The notes under the pieces: generated by a model
What the model was told of the DNA's origin: nothing
Databases searched by the model: none
What the model saw: only the letters and a program-made list of their open reading frames with translations
Assembly: GCA_017590115.1 (NCBI GenBank)
Contig: JAGGNK010007115.1
Coordinates: forward strand, 1,285,796-1,349,795
Length of the DNA: 64,000 nt
Source of the DNA: Montifringilla adamsi
Taxonomy: Eukaryota; Chordata; Aves; Passeriformes; Passeridae
Reading direction: 5' to 3'
Position numbers and translations under genes: made by a program
Shown: positions 43,647-55,560 of the stretch, one piece after another
Position numbering within the stretch: position 1 is the first letter of the stretch
How the letters are laid out: every line of letters begins with the position of its first letter

Positions 43647-46600
43647 CTGTCATCATCATCATCACCATCCCTACCACCATCATCCCCATCATCATCATCA
43701 CCATCATCATCACTGCCATCATTATCACCATCCCCACCACCATCATCCTCATCACCGTCATCATCACCATCATCCTCATCATCATCACCATCCACATCAT
43801 CACCATCATCATCATTGTCATCATCATTATCACCATCCCCACCACCATCATCATCATCATCATCATCACTCATCATATCATCCTCATCATTATCATCATC
43901 CTCATCATATCATCATCACCATCATCATCACCGTCATCATCACCATCATCCTCATCATCATCACCATCCACATTATCACCATCATCATCATCATCATCAT
44001 CATCCTCATCATATCATCATCATCACCATCATCATCCTCATCATCATCACCATCCACATTATCACCATCATCATCATCATCATCATCATCCTCATCATAT
44101 CATCATCATCATCATCCTCATCACTGTCATCATCATCACCATCATCATCACCGTAATCATCACCATCATCATCATCACCATCCACATCATCACCATCATC
44201 CTCATCAGTATCCTCATCACTGTCATCACCATCATCACCAACTTCATCATCACCACCAACATCGTCATAATCATCATCATCATCATCATCATATCATCAT
44301 CATCACCCTCATCACCATCATCATCATCACCATCCACATCATCACCATCATCATCACTGTCATCATCATCATCCTCATCACTGTCATCATCATCACCATC
44401 ATCCTCATCAGTATCCTCATCACTGTCATCACCATCATCACCAACTTCATCATCACCACCAACATCATCATAATCATCATCATCATCATCATATCATCAT
44501 CATCACCCTCATCACCATCATCATCATCACCATCATAATCACCATCATCCTCATCAGTATCCTCATCACTGTCATCACCATCATCACCAACTTCATCATC
44601 ATCACCACCACCATCATCACCATCATCACCATCCTCCCCATCCCCATCCTCATCCTCCCCATCCCCACACTCACAGGAGGGGCCGTGTGTAAGGCAGAAA
44701 CAACAACAAACAGCACTAATCGTTTTCCCAGAGCTTTGGCAGCAGCTGTAACACCAGCAGTTGTAAAAATCTGCTCATAAATAATGCAAAATTGTTATTT
44801 ACCATCAGAAATAGCAGCAGCATTTATGAAACAGGCCCTGGGAAGAAGTAATGTGATTCTGGAAAACATGAATAATTGAGGACCTCTGATTCCACACGAT
44901 TACTTCTCTGGCAGGCCAGCAAACTTGTACTCAGCCTCTGGGAGAAGTTCCACTCGGTCCTCCCAGGATGAGCAGCCTGCTCCAAGCTCGTGGGAGCCTG
45001 CTGGAGCCCAGAGCTCTGCTGGGGAGGGAGAGCTCCCATAAATACAATTCAGGATGTCACAGCACAGGCGTGTGGTGCCTGCACCAGCTTTGCACACCTG
45101 GGGCTGCCAATGTCGATGGTTTGATTTTTAAAAAAAGGATGTTTTATCACTTAACTTCCAGCTCCAAAGGATTTTGGAAAGCAGAGCATCCTTCCCACTG
45201 CCAGACAACCCAAGTGGCTCAAACCACGAGAGCCCCACAACCACATTTCAATGTACAAAGCACAGGACACGCAGCTTTTCCTTGGGGAGCAACAAATTCC
45301 AAGGGCACACGTTTGATAGATGAGCTCAAAACACCAGCACTGCCTGGAATATTCCTGTCAAAACATGGGTCACCTCTCCCTCACCCCAGGACTGTAATGT
45401 TATGGTTTTTCTTAAAAAAACCCACTGGTGCTGGTGAAACACTTTAGTGAGAATAAATTTGTGTTGTCTTTCTAAGTATAGATGAAAAAGTGCTTTTATT
45501 TTAGGAAAACGTGGGTAGATGAAATAAACGTGGGCAGGGAAATAAACCCCCTGTGTTTTTTTTGAAGTTCCCACAGAAGAAGTGCATTTTTCCCATCACC
45601 TTCACAAACCACAGCAGCTCAAAGGCCTGACCAGCTCATCAGAGACTTGAAAGGGGAAACACAAGGTCAGATTTTCCACTGTCAGTGAGGTTTGGTGGGC
45701 CTGAGCAGCATCCCAGAGGATCTGCACAGGAGCCTTCACAGGACACTCCAATTCCCAGCTGAACAACCCAACACCACCAGCAACAAATTCTGCTTTTCCT
45801 GGCTGAACCGGTGCAAGGCACAGCAAGAAAACTGGATTCTCCCCAGCCACCCCGGGGGGAAATTGCATTTTCCATCCTCGCATCCTGCCAAAGCTGCCAT
45901 GGGGATGTGCTGGCAGCTCGGGGGCTCCTGGTGTGGGGGTTCCTGAGCGCTGGGAGCCCCAAATCCAGCAGCTCCAGCAGCTCCAGCAGCTCCAGCAGCT
46001 CCAGCAGCTCCAGCAGACCACGAGTGCTGCCCTGCCTGTGGCTGCAGGGGAATGGGATGGAGGAAAGCTCTGCTCTCCCATCCTTTCCATCTTTTCAGAG
46101 CTGCACCTCAGCACACAGAGGAGCCTCAGTCCCACCCTGGGGGGAGCACAGCACAGGTCACAGCATTTCTGTGACACGGGACAGTGGGACAGGGCAGTGG
46201 GACAGGACAATGGGAAAGGATAATGGGAAAGGAAAATGGGACAGGACAGTGGGACAGGATAGTGGGACAGGACAGTGGGACAGGACAATGAGACAGGAAA
46301 ATGGGAAAGGACAATGGGACAGGACAGTGGAACAGGATAATGGGACAGGACAGTGGGACAGGACAGTGGGACAGCACAATGGACAGGACAATGGGAAAGG
46401 ATAATGGGAGAGGACAGTGGGACAGGACAATGAGACAGGATAATGGGACAGGACAGTGGGACAGAAAAACGTGACAGGACAGTGGGACAGGACAGTGGGA
46501 CAGTCTCTCTGCTCAGAGGGTGGGGAAGCTCTGGTGCAAGGTGCCCAGAGAATCTGTGGCTGCTCCATCCCTGGCAGTGCCCAAGGCCAGGCTGGACAGG

Positions 46601-49600
46601 GCTTGGAGCAGCCTGGCACAGTGGAAGGTGTCCCTGCCACGGCAGGGGTGGCACTGGATGGGTTTTAAGGCTCCTTCCAACCCAAACCATTCCAGGATTC
46701 TGCTGGACCCGTCAGGCCCTCGCAGGACCCTGCTGTGCCCAGCTGCAGACACCTTTCAGCTGTGCACAGAGCTGGAGCTGTGTGTGCCCTCCCTCCACCA
46801 CATTTTTGCCACCTGGAGGATGCTGGCTGGCCAGGCTGCCTGCCTTTCTCCTGGAGTTGTGCTCTGCAGATCCCCGTTCCCTCCTGAAGCTCCAGCAGCC
46901 TGGACCCCAGCACACACACAGCTTTTCTCCCTGTTGCTTTCAGCTTTCTGCAGCCCATCCTCTAAACTGTGCTTCAGCAGACCCAGCAGCCTGAGCAGAG
47001 CCAGGCAAGGAAAACAAGAAGCAACCAGGAGAGCAGGAGCTGGGAGCTGTCAGCCATTTTAAGGTGAGATGTTCCCACTGCTGAGGAGCTGCACTTGCAT
47101 TTGGGACCTATAAAAAACAGCAGCAGAAGGTGTGGGGTTGTAGGAGACTGCAGAACCCAGCTTTGGTCACACACGCAGTCATGTCGGCGAGGAGGAGATG
47201 CAACGCACGAGGACAAACAGCCAGAGCTCCTTTCCTGTGCCGTGGCTCCTGAGCAGCAGCGCTGGGCACAGCCCACGGGCGCACGGAGCCAGGTTTGGTG
47301 ATCCCCCACTGCCTCCAGGAGCCAAACACCTCCTGCTCAGCTCCCTGCCCTCCCGCAGCCCGGCACGGCAAGGAGGGACCACCAAACGGGAAAGGAAAAC
47401 GATTCAGGTCAAATCAGCACAGGGCAAATCCTGCTTAGCACCGAGCGTTCCCCTGAGCCCCTGTAAGCCCTGGGCTGTGCACAGACCCCCTGGCACAGGG
47501 GGCAATCAGCCCCCAGACCCCTCTGCAGGTTATCTTGACGGCTGTCAGTCACAGGGAAGGTCCCAGCACTGATCTGCACCATTTCTTGGGGGCTGTGAAG
47601 ACCAAAGCTCAGCTTTAGGCACTGCCAGGTCTCCCACAGGACCACGAAGGGAAGGCCTGGCGTGGTTTCTGGCACAGAAAGAGGTGGGCTGATGCTGGCT
47701 GTAATAGGTTTAGGGCCACATCCACCAGGCTAATCAGCTTGGGAGGATGTCTATTGATGAGCACATGACTGATTTTTCCTGAATTACTTTTTCTGATGTG
47801 GTAAGAGATGCTGTCTGAGACACAGCGTTCATTCAAGGCTCCTAATCTGGTCCTGCAATCTGAGCACATGGCACACCAGCAGTGCTTGAAACCAGAGATG
47901 ACAGGAGCATGACAATTCAGAACCATTTTAAGCTCAGATGCAGCAAAGCTCCCCTATAATTCCATTACCAAAATGTTAAGTTTAAATTTTGCCTTTAATT
48001 CATAGCCTGCAGAAAGAGAAAATTAAGGCAGAAATCTGATGACCCTTCTGAAAAGTGGTCAGGAGCAAAGTCTGAGGCAGCTCAGATCATACTAATGACT
48101 CTGAGCATTGCTGAGGGCTCCTGGAGTGCCAGAGCAGCCTTGGAGCTCTTCCCCAAGAGCCCTGAGTGCTCAGGAGTCAGTGAAACCCCTGAGGAGCCAT
48201 CCAGAGCCCATTCCCTGCACTTCTGCTGAGCTCCAGGGAGGCACAGATGGATGGGACGGGATAATGGGATAATGGGATGGGATGGATGGGATGGGTGGGA
48301 TATGGGATGGGATGGGATAATGGGATGGGTCAGTCAGGGGGATGAGGGTGCACTGATGGGACCCAGCACTCAGCTGCTGCTGCTGCTCTGCACGAAATCA
48401 CAGGAATTGCTGAAAAAGTTTACCAGAATATTTTGCAAAACCGCCTTTAAAAGCCAAACCTAAGCCTATGTTAAATGAACAATTGCCCTGCGGAGCTGAG
48501 TGGCCACTTGAAAGTCTGGCTGGCACGGGCAGGGACAGGGAAAGGAGCTCATGATTCTGCAGGCAGCCGTCGTGAATATCGACTCTGTTTGGCTGTGCAA
48601 AAAATGTCTCAAAAGGAAACCACAAGAGCGATCACATCTTCATCTGACAAGCTGCATCAGACACAGAGGGAAGAGATGAATGAGGAACTGCTAAATGGTT
48701 CTTTCCAGCTTTTGGTTTCGCAGCTCAAGCCAGGAGTGGTGTTTTTCCCCCTCAGATACTCAGAATTACTCTCTCAGGGGGAGGCAGAACCAAGAATCCC
48801 CTTTGGGCACCGCTGACATTTGGGGATTTCTGTGTTGGTCACCATTCACCAGCCAGTCCCTCACATGTCTGCCAGCACAAGGTGCCCCAGACAGCCACAG
48901 AATCCCAAAAAAAAGGGAACTGGACCTTCCTTGGGTGGTGGGAAGCCCCAGCAGTGGCCACCAGCCAGATCAGCACGAGTCACTCACCTCAGGCACCTGG
49001 GGCTGGCCCCAAATCCCTGTGGGGTTTCTCCATCACCCCCACCCAAACCAGCCCACCCTGGCAGCTCCTCCTTTCCCCAGGAGCAGCTGCCATCACCCCC
49101 AGAGCAAGGCTCCTGTGTCTGCTGTGGGATCCAGCTGCTCAGGTCAACCACGGCCCCAGCGAGGCACAGGAAGGAAAACCACATGAAAAACCCACCCCAG
49201 ACCTGACCTCAGCCCAGGGCCAGCTCAACAACCACCCTGGCTGGTTTGTGCTGCCACAGGCAGCTCGTCTCCCCTGGGCTGGCAGGCAGGGAAGCCTGGC
49301 AAGGCTCTGTTTGCTTTGGCAATCAGGGAGTGGCACGGTGGGCATCGGTTCCAGCTCCTGCCCGGCCACCAGCACGGATGTCACCACGGGCCACAGCACT
49401 GCCACCCACCCAGGACAGCAGCAAGGAAGGCAGCAGAGACCCCAGCAAAGCCCGTGGCTGCCTCCCCCACCCAATCTGTCCATGCTGCCACGGGTTTGGC
49501 CTGGAAGGCAGGCACGAGGCACAGCAGCAGGAGGGGAACGCTGTGACTGCAGCCCCAGCTCACGCTGGACAGGAGCCACAAGTGCTGAACTGGTTTAACA

Positions 49601-51529
49601 CACGGGGAACTGTGCTGAGACAACCAAACTGGGGCTCCGAACCCCCAGGCTGGAGCGGTGATGAACCCTGACAGGTCTAGCAGGGAGTGTGAGACCTGGG
49701 AAAAGGGCTCCAAAGGGAGCTCCCCCAGCCCACTGAAAAGAGCAAAAACTCCCTTTTTGCTCAGTGGGCTTTGGCCAACCCTGAATGTAGCACACACTTA
49801 TGGACAGCAGCATGCTCATCCCAGTTTGTCCACACTGGTGGCCCCTGCAGTTGTTTGGAGTCGAGCTGATGCATTTCTGTGGCTGTGAGCACTCCTTTGT
49901 CACTGATTCCCTGGGAACACGGAGCCAGGAAAGGAGGGACTTCACCACTGAATGAACCAGGGGGTATATACAGGAACATCTCCTAAGCTGGGATTTTTAT
50001 TTTGTACCTACATTCCATACTCTGCTCCTTCCCAGCAGTGTCCAATCCCCTCCACCCAACAAGGCTCTGGGTCCAAGGTGACACATTTATTTTAGGAGGG
50101 GCTGAACTCACCAGCAGCGGGGCAGATTTATTTCACTGTACCCAAACCCTCCTGCCAGCAGTTTGCCATGGCCACTCAAGGAGGATCCAAACCAAGTTTT
50201 CTTCTAGGAAACAACTGCTGCCCTGTGCCTCAAGCCTGCCCAAAATGCCCCATCCACAGCAAGATCCACACCACATCCATGGATCTGGATGCCCCAGATC
50301 CATCCCTGGCCCCGTTTTTCCCCAGCAATGGAGCTGTGGGCCTTCTCCAAGCCCTGGGAAGGAAGGACACCAGCTCCCATCAGGCACACACTGCAGCGTG
50401 TGGTTGAACTCTGAGCATGTGACTGCAGCTGGAATTGCTCATGTGCTGCTGCTGGGGCCTCTCCCAGGGCCGGAGAGCCCCTCGGAGCCAGCAGCTGTGC
50501 CTGCTGGAAGGAGGGCAGCTGGGGGCTGCCCGCACCTCCTCAGCACAGCTTTGTGAGCTCCCTGCCTCGCTGAGCACTGCCACGGTGACACAGAGCCAGC
50601 ACAGGTGTGACATGGGCGAGGACAAGCCCCAGGCTCATCCACAGCCTCCAGCCAAGCACAGGAGCCAGGCGAGAGCCGGGCAGATCCTTCCCACAGCGGG
50701 TTTTTGGGAAGGACTTGGCATTCCTGACCTCCCAAGGTGCTGCACACCTGCAGATCTCAGCAAAAAGCCAGGCTGGGAGAGGCAAATTAAGGGCTGTCCT
50801 TAGCCCTGAGCATCGGGGCACCACGGCCCCAGGGGCACCCTGGCACAGGACCACCAAAGGCTTCTCTGAGCCCTGCAGAGCCCACTGCAGCTCCTGCTCC
50901 GCGGTGGGAATTCACCGATGGGAAACGTCCAACAAACATGACATCCTCTCAGCAGCACGGGGAGCTGGGCAGGGCTGCTCCCGGCTTTCTGTCACACACA
51001 CGCATGCACGGAGCGCGGCAGGCAGGAAAATGTCCTCTGCCTCCCGCTCCCGGCCCCATCCTCCAGCGCCGCACGGGAGAGGGGCAGCGCGCATCCCGCC
51101 GCCGCTCCCGGCCCCGTTCCCGAGGAAACTCCCTGCCAGCTCCCCCGGGAGACGGCAGTGCCCGCGGGGCTGGGCAGCGCCCGCCGCACCGGCACCGGGA
51201 ATGATGCACCGGGAACGATGCACCGGCTGCGGGCACGATGCACCTGAGCTGCCCATGGTCTCGTCACTGCACATCACCTCGACACTGCACATCACCTCGA
51301 TGGGACGGGATAACCGGGCACTGCCCATCACCCGGGCACTGCCCATCGCCCGGGCACTGCCCGCCGCACCGGGCGCTGTCCCCGCACCGCCGCTGCCCAG
51401 CCCCGCGCCCCCGCGGCCGTTCCGCCTTACCCAGGTGGTGACCCGGAGCAGGGTCTGCGGCTGCTTGAGGAAATCCACGGGGTCGATGGCCCCCCCCGCC
51501 CGGCCCGCTCCGAAGGACGCTCCTTCCAT
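34560..51529 (-). CDS. SYNGR3: synaptogyrin-3 (4 coding exons)
   Basis: Tetraspan synaptic-vesicle protein of the synaptogyrin/MARVEL family, reported to associate with the dopamine transporter. The CDS joins 51529-51431, 41976-41736, 36864-36722 and 34772-34560: 696 nt, 231 aa (human 229). It opens [20 protein letters not shown]. Four hydrophobic segments are visible at about 28-48, 72-92, 110-128 and 145-167, with short loops, the conserved [20 protein letters not shown] between TM2 and TM3, and a cytosolic C tail with [18 protein letters not shown] and the terminal KGYQVPAY. The loop after TM1 ([20 protein letters not shown]) has two cysteines. The paralogues SYNGR1/2/4 lack this tail, and the position between ZNF598 and GFER matches mammalian SYNGR3. 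Intron 1 is 9.5 kb and full of tandem repeats. Confidence 0.96.
34850..35470. repeat. degenerate C-rich minisatellite in SYNGR3 intron 3
   Basis: Words such as AGGACCCCGTGTCCTCCCAG, GGGTCCCCCAA and CACCAGCATCACACATTCCC recur throughout in a nested, irregular order. A short GGGATT run lies at about 35039-35057. It yields long Pro-rich shadow ORFs but nothing coding. Confidence 0.8.
36722..36864 (-). CDS. SYNGR3: SYNGR3 exon 3
   Basis: Encodes [19 protein letters not shown] and the loop to [11 protein letters not shown]. Acceptor CCCTGCAG, donor TGG then GTGAGG, phase 0. Confidence 0.95.
36917..37350 (+). mobile_element. possible solitary retroviral LTR
   Basis: An AT-rich island about 430 bp long in GC-rich intron 2 has an LTR-like order: a GATTGGCTAAG CCAAT-type motif near 37099, GTCTATAAAACAAAAT near 37130, TTAATAAATCC near 37200, a later AATAAATAAAATAATC, and an end resembling an LTR terminus (CTCGGAGGTCCCGTCTCA). 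No viral coding sequence flanks it. Ends and target-site duplication could not be fixed, so the call is tentative. Confidence 0.4.
37636..37893 (+). mobile_element. CR1 LINE 3' fragment in SYNGR3 intron 2
   Basis: From GAGCAACAGGACAAGGGGAA through TGGGGCTGCCCCTGGATCCC to CCAACCCAAACCAAATTCTG and a GTGACTCC tail, forward orientation. Confidence 0.85.
38940..39312. repeat. minisatellite in SYNGR3 intron 2 (GGGACAYGGGGCTGGCACAA)
   Basis: A roughly 20-bp unit, GGGACACGGGGCTGGCACAA, is repeated with variants and interrupted by a longer unit containing CTGGTTAGGCTCAGGGACAA that appears three times. It is therefore a higher-order repeat. Confidence 0.85.
39600..40030. repeat. 68-bp minisatellite in SYNGR3 intron 2
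   Basis: The unit holds CAGGGAGAAACCTGGGCAGC, one to three CTCTGGGCAG words and CTCTGCTGCCTCCAGGATCT. GATCTCTG starts at 39803, 39871 and 39939 give a 68-bp period; about six copies in all. Confidence 0.9.
40497..40680 (+). mobile_element. CR1 LINE 3' fragment in SYNGR3 intron 2
   Basis: GGTGCCCAGAGGAGCTGGGG through TGGTCTAGTGGAAGGTGGAA to GTTCCAGGATCCCATGGTTC, forward orientation. Confidence 0.85.
41573..41692. repeat. two GGGAA pentanucleotide tracts with duplicated flank
   Basis: Runs of GGGAA lie at about 41578-41601 and 41650-41683. A GGAGGAGCAGAGCCCAGCAATGAGCCCA-type flank precedes each tract, so the flank and tract were duplicated together (about 80-bp period). The array lies 44 bp beyond the SYNGR3 exon-2 donor. 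Confidence 0.85.
41736..41976 (-). CDS. SYNGR3: SYNGR3 exon 2
   Basis: Encodes [18 protein letters not shown], the first lumenal loop, TM2 and [20 protein letters not shown]. Acceptor CCCTGCAG, donor TCAG then GTACCC; ends one base into Gly114. Confidence 0.95.
42531..42615. repeat. 12-13-bp repeat (TCACATCCCTG)
   Basis: TCACATCCCTG, TCACACCCCTG and TCACATCTCTA variants alternate for about 85 bp in SYNGR3 intron 1. Confidence 0.8.
42722..42906. repeat. 12-bp repeat (CTGGATCCCTCC)
   Basis: About 15 tandem copies of CTGGATCCCTCC and close variants, each with a GGATCC or near-GGATCC core. Translated frames read as DPSLDPTLDP repeats. Confidence 0.9.
42975..43112. repeat. 9-bp repeat (CCTGCCAGC / CCTGCCATC)
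   Basis: Nonamers CCTGCCAGC and CCTGCCATC alternate for about 140 bp, making long AGLAGMAG shadow frames on the lower strand. It lies in SYNGR3 intron 1. Confidence 0.9.
43605..44640. repeat. about 1-kb CAT/ATC trinucleotide array with higher-order structure
   Basis: Nearly pure CATCAT and CACCAT words with TCATATCATC and CCTCAT interruptions. The marker CAGTATCCTCATCACTG recurs at 44206, 44409 and 44555, so blocks of about 200 and 146 bp have been duplicated as units. In the SYNGR3 sense direction the array is GAT-rich. The His-, Ser- and Asp-rich frames it creates are not genes. Confidence 0.95.
45964..46018. repeat. 9-bp repeat (AGCTCCAGC)
   Basis: Six head-to-tail copies of AGCTCCAGC with no obvious mismatch, in SYNGR3 intron 1. 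Confidence 0.9.
46174..46503. repeat. 10-bp purine-rich minisatellite (AGTGGGACAGGAC)
   Basis: About 30 units alternating GGACAGTGGG, ACAGGACAAT and GGGAAAGGAT over 330 bp, purine-rich on the upper strand. It ends directly at a CR1 fragment. Confidence 0.9.
46515..46702 (+). mobile_element. CR1 LINE 3' fragment in SYNGR3 intron 1
   Basis: GGTGCCCAGAGAATCTGTGG, AGGCTGGACAGGGCTTGGAG, GGTTTTAAGGCTCCTTCCAA and CCATTCCAGGATTCTG, forward orientation. Confidence 0.88.
48248..48335. repeat. GGGAT-type short repeat
   Basis: GATGGGATAATGGGATGGGA-like words run for about 90 bp in SYNGR3 intron 1. Confidence 0.8.
51316..51375. repeat. 18-bp repeat (CGGGCACTGCCCATCACC)
   Basis: Three copies and a partial fourth lie in the CpG-rich first 115 bp of SYNGR3 intron 1. 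Just upstream a CATCACCTCGACACTG unit occurs twice. Confidence 0.85.
51431..51529 (-). CDS. SYNGR3: SYNGR3 exon 1 (coding)
   Basis: Encodes [20 protein letters not shown] to LLRVTTW (33 aa). Donor TGG then GTAAGG, phase 0. An in-frame upstream ATG would add MPARLGAERARGK, but the family start is the MEGASFG methionine. Confidence 0.95.
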
Positions 51530-51566
51530 CTTCCCCCGCGCCCGCTCCGCGCCCAGCCGAGCGGGC

Positions 51567-52070
51567 ACTGTGAGAGTGTGACACTGTCACCAGGATGGGG
51601 CTGCGGGCACTGTGAGAGTGTGACACTGTCACCGGGATCGGGCTGCGGGCACTGTGACAGCAGGACAGGCACTGTCACCCAGCTATGGGCACAGGCACTG
51701 TGACCAGGACAGGCATTGTCACTGGAATGGGGCTCTGGGCACTGTGACAATCACTCACCCAGCTGTAGGCATGGGCACTGTGACACTGTGACAACCACTG
51801 TCACCAGGATGGGGCTTCAGGCACTGACAGTCACTGTCACTGAGCTGTAGGCATGAGCACTGTGACAGTGGGACAGGCACTGTCATCAAGCTGTGGGCAC
51901 AGGCAATGTGACACTGTGACAACCACTGTCAGCAGGATGGGGCTTCAGGCACTGTGACAGCCACTGTCACCAAGCTGTGGGCATGGCCACCACAGCAGAG
52001 CTGTGAGCACTGTGGATAGCCAGGGCCACTGTGCTGTGGCCATGGGCACTGTGCCAGGGCTGGGGACACC
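51567..52070. repeat. degenerate minisatellite upstream of SYNGR3 (GGCACTGTGACA)
   Basis: Words GGCACTGTGACA, CACTGTCACC and GGATGGGGCT recur with irregular spacing for about 500 bp immediately upstream of the SYNGR3 start codon, so the array overlaps the promoter or 5'UTR. Confidence 0.85.
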
Positions 52071-54504
52071 ACAGAGCAGCCAGGACACCTTACCACTGCC
52101 AGGGTCACTGTGCTGTTCCAAGAACGACCATCCTACAGTCACTGTGCTCCTTCTGGGGATAGCATGCCGTGGGCAGGGGTGGGGTGTCCTTGCACGGGTC
52201 ACCATCCCATGCCAGTGTCACCAGGCAATGGCAAAGGCTCCCTGTGAGCAGCTGGGCTGTTGGCACGAGGGCGATGCCATGGCCCGGAGCACAGGGAGGT
52301 CACCACAGTGCTCAGCTCACCCCTGCTGTGGGCACTGACCCTAAAATAAACAGCCCTTCTGTGCCCAGCCCCCCAGAAAGGGTGGCTGTCCCCCTTTGGG
52401 GACCCTCAGCCTCCCTGCAGCCGGGAGGGCTCTCAGACCTGGCATGAGCCAGGGCTCTGCTGGCCGCTCACCGGGGCCAGTGGCCGAGAGCAGAGGGCGA
52501 GGTGTGGCAGCTGCTCTGTGCTGCTGCACATCCACTGCTGGTGCAAGAAAAGGGAAGTGAAAACGGCTGGGGCTGACCTCTCGCTTTCCCCACGCACGGA
52601 AGGAGCCACCCAGAGCTGCCACGCGAGGGAGGAGGCCAAGCCCCAGCCCTGCTCCCTCCCCATGGACAGCAGGAAGGAGGAAAAGGAAGAAGCTTAGAGA
52701 GAAACCCTCGATTAGAGCGCAGGGAGTTCCCCCCGCGGCTCCAGCACCGTGTCCTGAGCTGGTTTTGAGCACCGCGCTGCTGATCCCGGTTCCATAGATA
52801 CCGATGCCATGACAACCCTGACATCATCCCAGCTCCGGACGGGAGCTGCAGGGAAAGGCGCAGCGAGGAGGAGCCCGCCAGCCCTGCTGCCACGGGGCTG
52901 TGGGGCTGGGGGCTTCTCCCGCCCCCCTGCAGCCCCGTTCCCCTGGCAGGGACCGTGTCACTGCCACGGCATGCGGGGGACCTGTGGGACAGGTGTGTCA
53001 CACCCCTCACACACACGGTGCAGCCACAGCGCCAAGGATTCCCGGGTGCTGGATGCTGTCTCCAGCTCCTTTCGGCCTTTTGCTGCTTTGTCAGTCTGTT
53101 CTTTCTGGCAGCTTGGAAGCAGGGTTTAACTGTTGAAGCTCATAATGATGCCACGCAGTTTTTCTCAATTACAGGTGAGTCATCATCTCTCCAGGTCTAT
53201 TTCTGACTCCCAGCAGGAAAAGCAGAATTCAGCCCTTCACTCCTCAATGTCACCAGCTCAGGAACCAGCACATTTTTCTAGGCAAAACCGAAATGGCCAT
53301 GAAGAAAATGACAGGTTGGTCCCTCCTGCTTTCTGCTGGCAGGATGGCTCGTGGAGCTGGCCAGGGGTGGGACCCCAGTGCCAAGAGCATCACTGCCAGC
53401 TCATCCCTGAATTGCAGGCCAGGAACAAAGACCAAATTAACTTGAAGGGATTACCCGAGGTGGGATTTTCAATCGGCTTCAGCGGTTTAGAAGCAGCTGT
53501 TTCAGCATCCTCAAAAATCCGTTTCACACTTTGGGCACATAGCATCCCAAACCCATCAGCCCAGGGTTCCATGGCATGGCACGGGCTGCCCTGCTCCTCC
53601 AGGGTGACCAGTGCCAGGAGGCAGTGTGTTCCAGGGAATCAGCTGGACCCCTGGGCTCTGCTCCTGGCTTTCAGATGATTTTGGGAAAACCACTTCTTTC
53701 TCCCTCTTTCTAATGTGTCTTGCCCAGCTCATCTGTTCCAGCTGGAATTTTTGGACAATGCAAAGCACAAGAGAGCAGGACACTGCCTGAATCTTTGAGA
53801 CCTTACCCTAGAAGAAATCATGACCATTTCCAGACAGGTATGAGCTTTACACCCTTCTAGGCATGACCGTGGTGCACTGAAATCTCTGCTCCTAAATTTG
53901 TCCTTTTTTTGGGGTTCATCCCCCCAGCTTCAGCTGCGTGCAGTGTTTATACAATCGTTGCCCACATCGTGGGGTGCCAGTTTTCTCCCCCTGCTCCAGC
54001 TCAGATAGCACAGGAGGTATCTCCAGCCCACATACAAACTGTCTTTCTGTCTCGCTTCCTATTGCTGCAGATCAACAGATACACAGAGCCAGCCAATAAA
54101 GGGGAAGGATATTGCACCTTCCACATTTTCCCCATCAAATGGAGAACAGCAGCATTTAGAAATGGCACTTCCCAGAGTGTCAGTTTGATTTGAACAAGTT
54201 TTGTCTCTACTTACAATTCCCACTGGATTTCAGGGACAGGGAGCAAGGACAGGAAACAAACAGAGCAGCACGCAGACAACTGCCCAAGAGCTGCCCATAT
54301 CTTTATTTTCCATGAATTTAATTAAAGGTAGTGGAAAACTTGCATTTGCTTTCTGCTTCTTCTAGTCATGCCAACTTCTTACCTTTGTCTCTATCACAAA
54401 AAAAACCCATCAGGTTTTCTCAGGACTAAGTATGTGGACATGACAACCTGGAGGAGACAAGATTTGGGGCTTTCTCCTTCTTCAAAACCTGTTCCAGTCA
54501 GCCT

Positions 54505-54640
54505 GATACCCTTTAGGTACTGGGAGGGGCTCCAAGGAGACTTTGGAGCTTCTCTTCTCCAGGCTGGACACCCCCAGCCCTCCCAGCCTGGCTCCAGGGC
54601 AGAGGGGCTCCAGCCCTGGGAGCAGTGACCTCAGCAGATC
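54505..54640 (-). mobile_element. CR1 LINE internal fragment
   Basis: CTTTAGGTACTGGGAGGGGC, then CTTCTCTTCTCCAGGCTGGA and CTCCAGCCCTGGGAGCAG, is a reverse CR1 segment upstream of the usual 3' tail. Confidence 0.75.
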
Positions 54641-55560
54641 CATCCCTTCCTTGTGTGTGAGACCCCAGAGCTGGACAGGTGCTCCAGGTGGGAAAAGCAA
54701 GGTGAAACCACCTTTATCTGGGAGCAGCCGCACCAGTGTGTGTTTGGAGTGAAGCAATCCCAGCGTGCAGGTCACAGCCTGGCTGCAGAGCCCGGACAAG
54801 GGGGCTGGGGGAGCTCTGGACACGGATTGCAGCCACCGACTTCAGCAGCTCCCCGCGGTCTGAGCCGGCCCTGGCACGGGCGTGGGTGGGAAAACAGCTT
54901 GTCCTTCACATTCCCCAGGCAGCAGGCCTGAAACAGCACTTTGAGAGATGTTTAGTTGTTGCTCTGAAATGCTTTGCTTGCCCTTCATTAGAGCTTGGCT
55001 GATGCTGCTTTCGGCCATCAAATGAGAAAATGAAAATGAGAGTTGATGGGAATATTGAGAAGAGCTTTGAAGTCCATAGGGCCCAGGGGCAGAGAGAATG
55101 GGCTTCCTGATGAGCAGTACCTTAGCCCACTGTCACTAGAAAGATCTTCATGCTTTCCACCCTAAGAGATCCAAAAATATCTGGAAGATCATTTACTAGC
55201 TGGTTACTCATCTGCTTGTGAAACGTTTCTCAGGTGGGATTCAGCACTCACTGTACACAAATAAACCCAGGATAAGTGTGCCAGAAAAAACTGTGGAACA
55301 CTTTGCTGACTGAAATCACCGAGGGAAGGCTGGGATAACGCAGCTCAGTGAGCTGAGGTAGCGCTGGTTTTGAACAGGGGAGTTGGTCACTCAGTGCTTG
55401 CGTTAAAACCCAAACTGAACTCAACCCCAAAGGGTTTCAAAACTCCTCTCAGCGGTGCAGCCGTGGCCCCAGCAGCTCAGGAGGGAGCTCAGCATCTGCT
55501 CCTCCAAACACCTCACAGCATGAAAATTTCGGGGCTTTTGGCAAACCAGAATCTAATCTG

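Noticed and set aside
43135..44538. 467-codon His-rich upper-strand frame, with Ser- and Asp-rich frames in other phases
   Set aside because: All come from the CAT/ATC array, which has no stop codon in most frames. Not a metal-binding protein.
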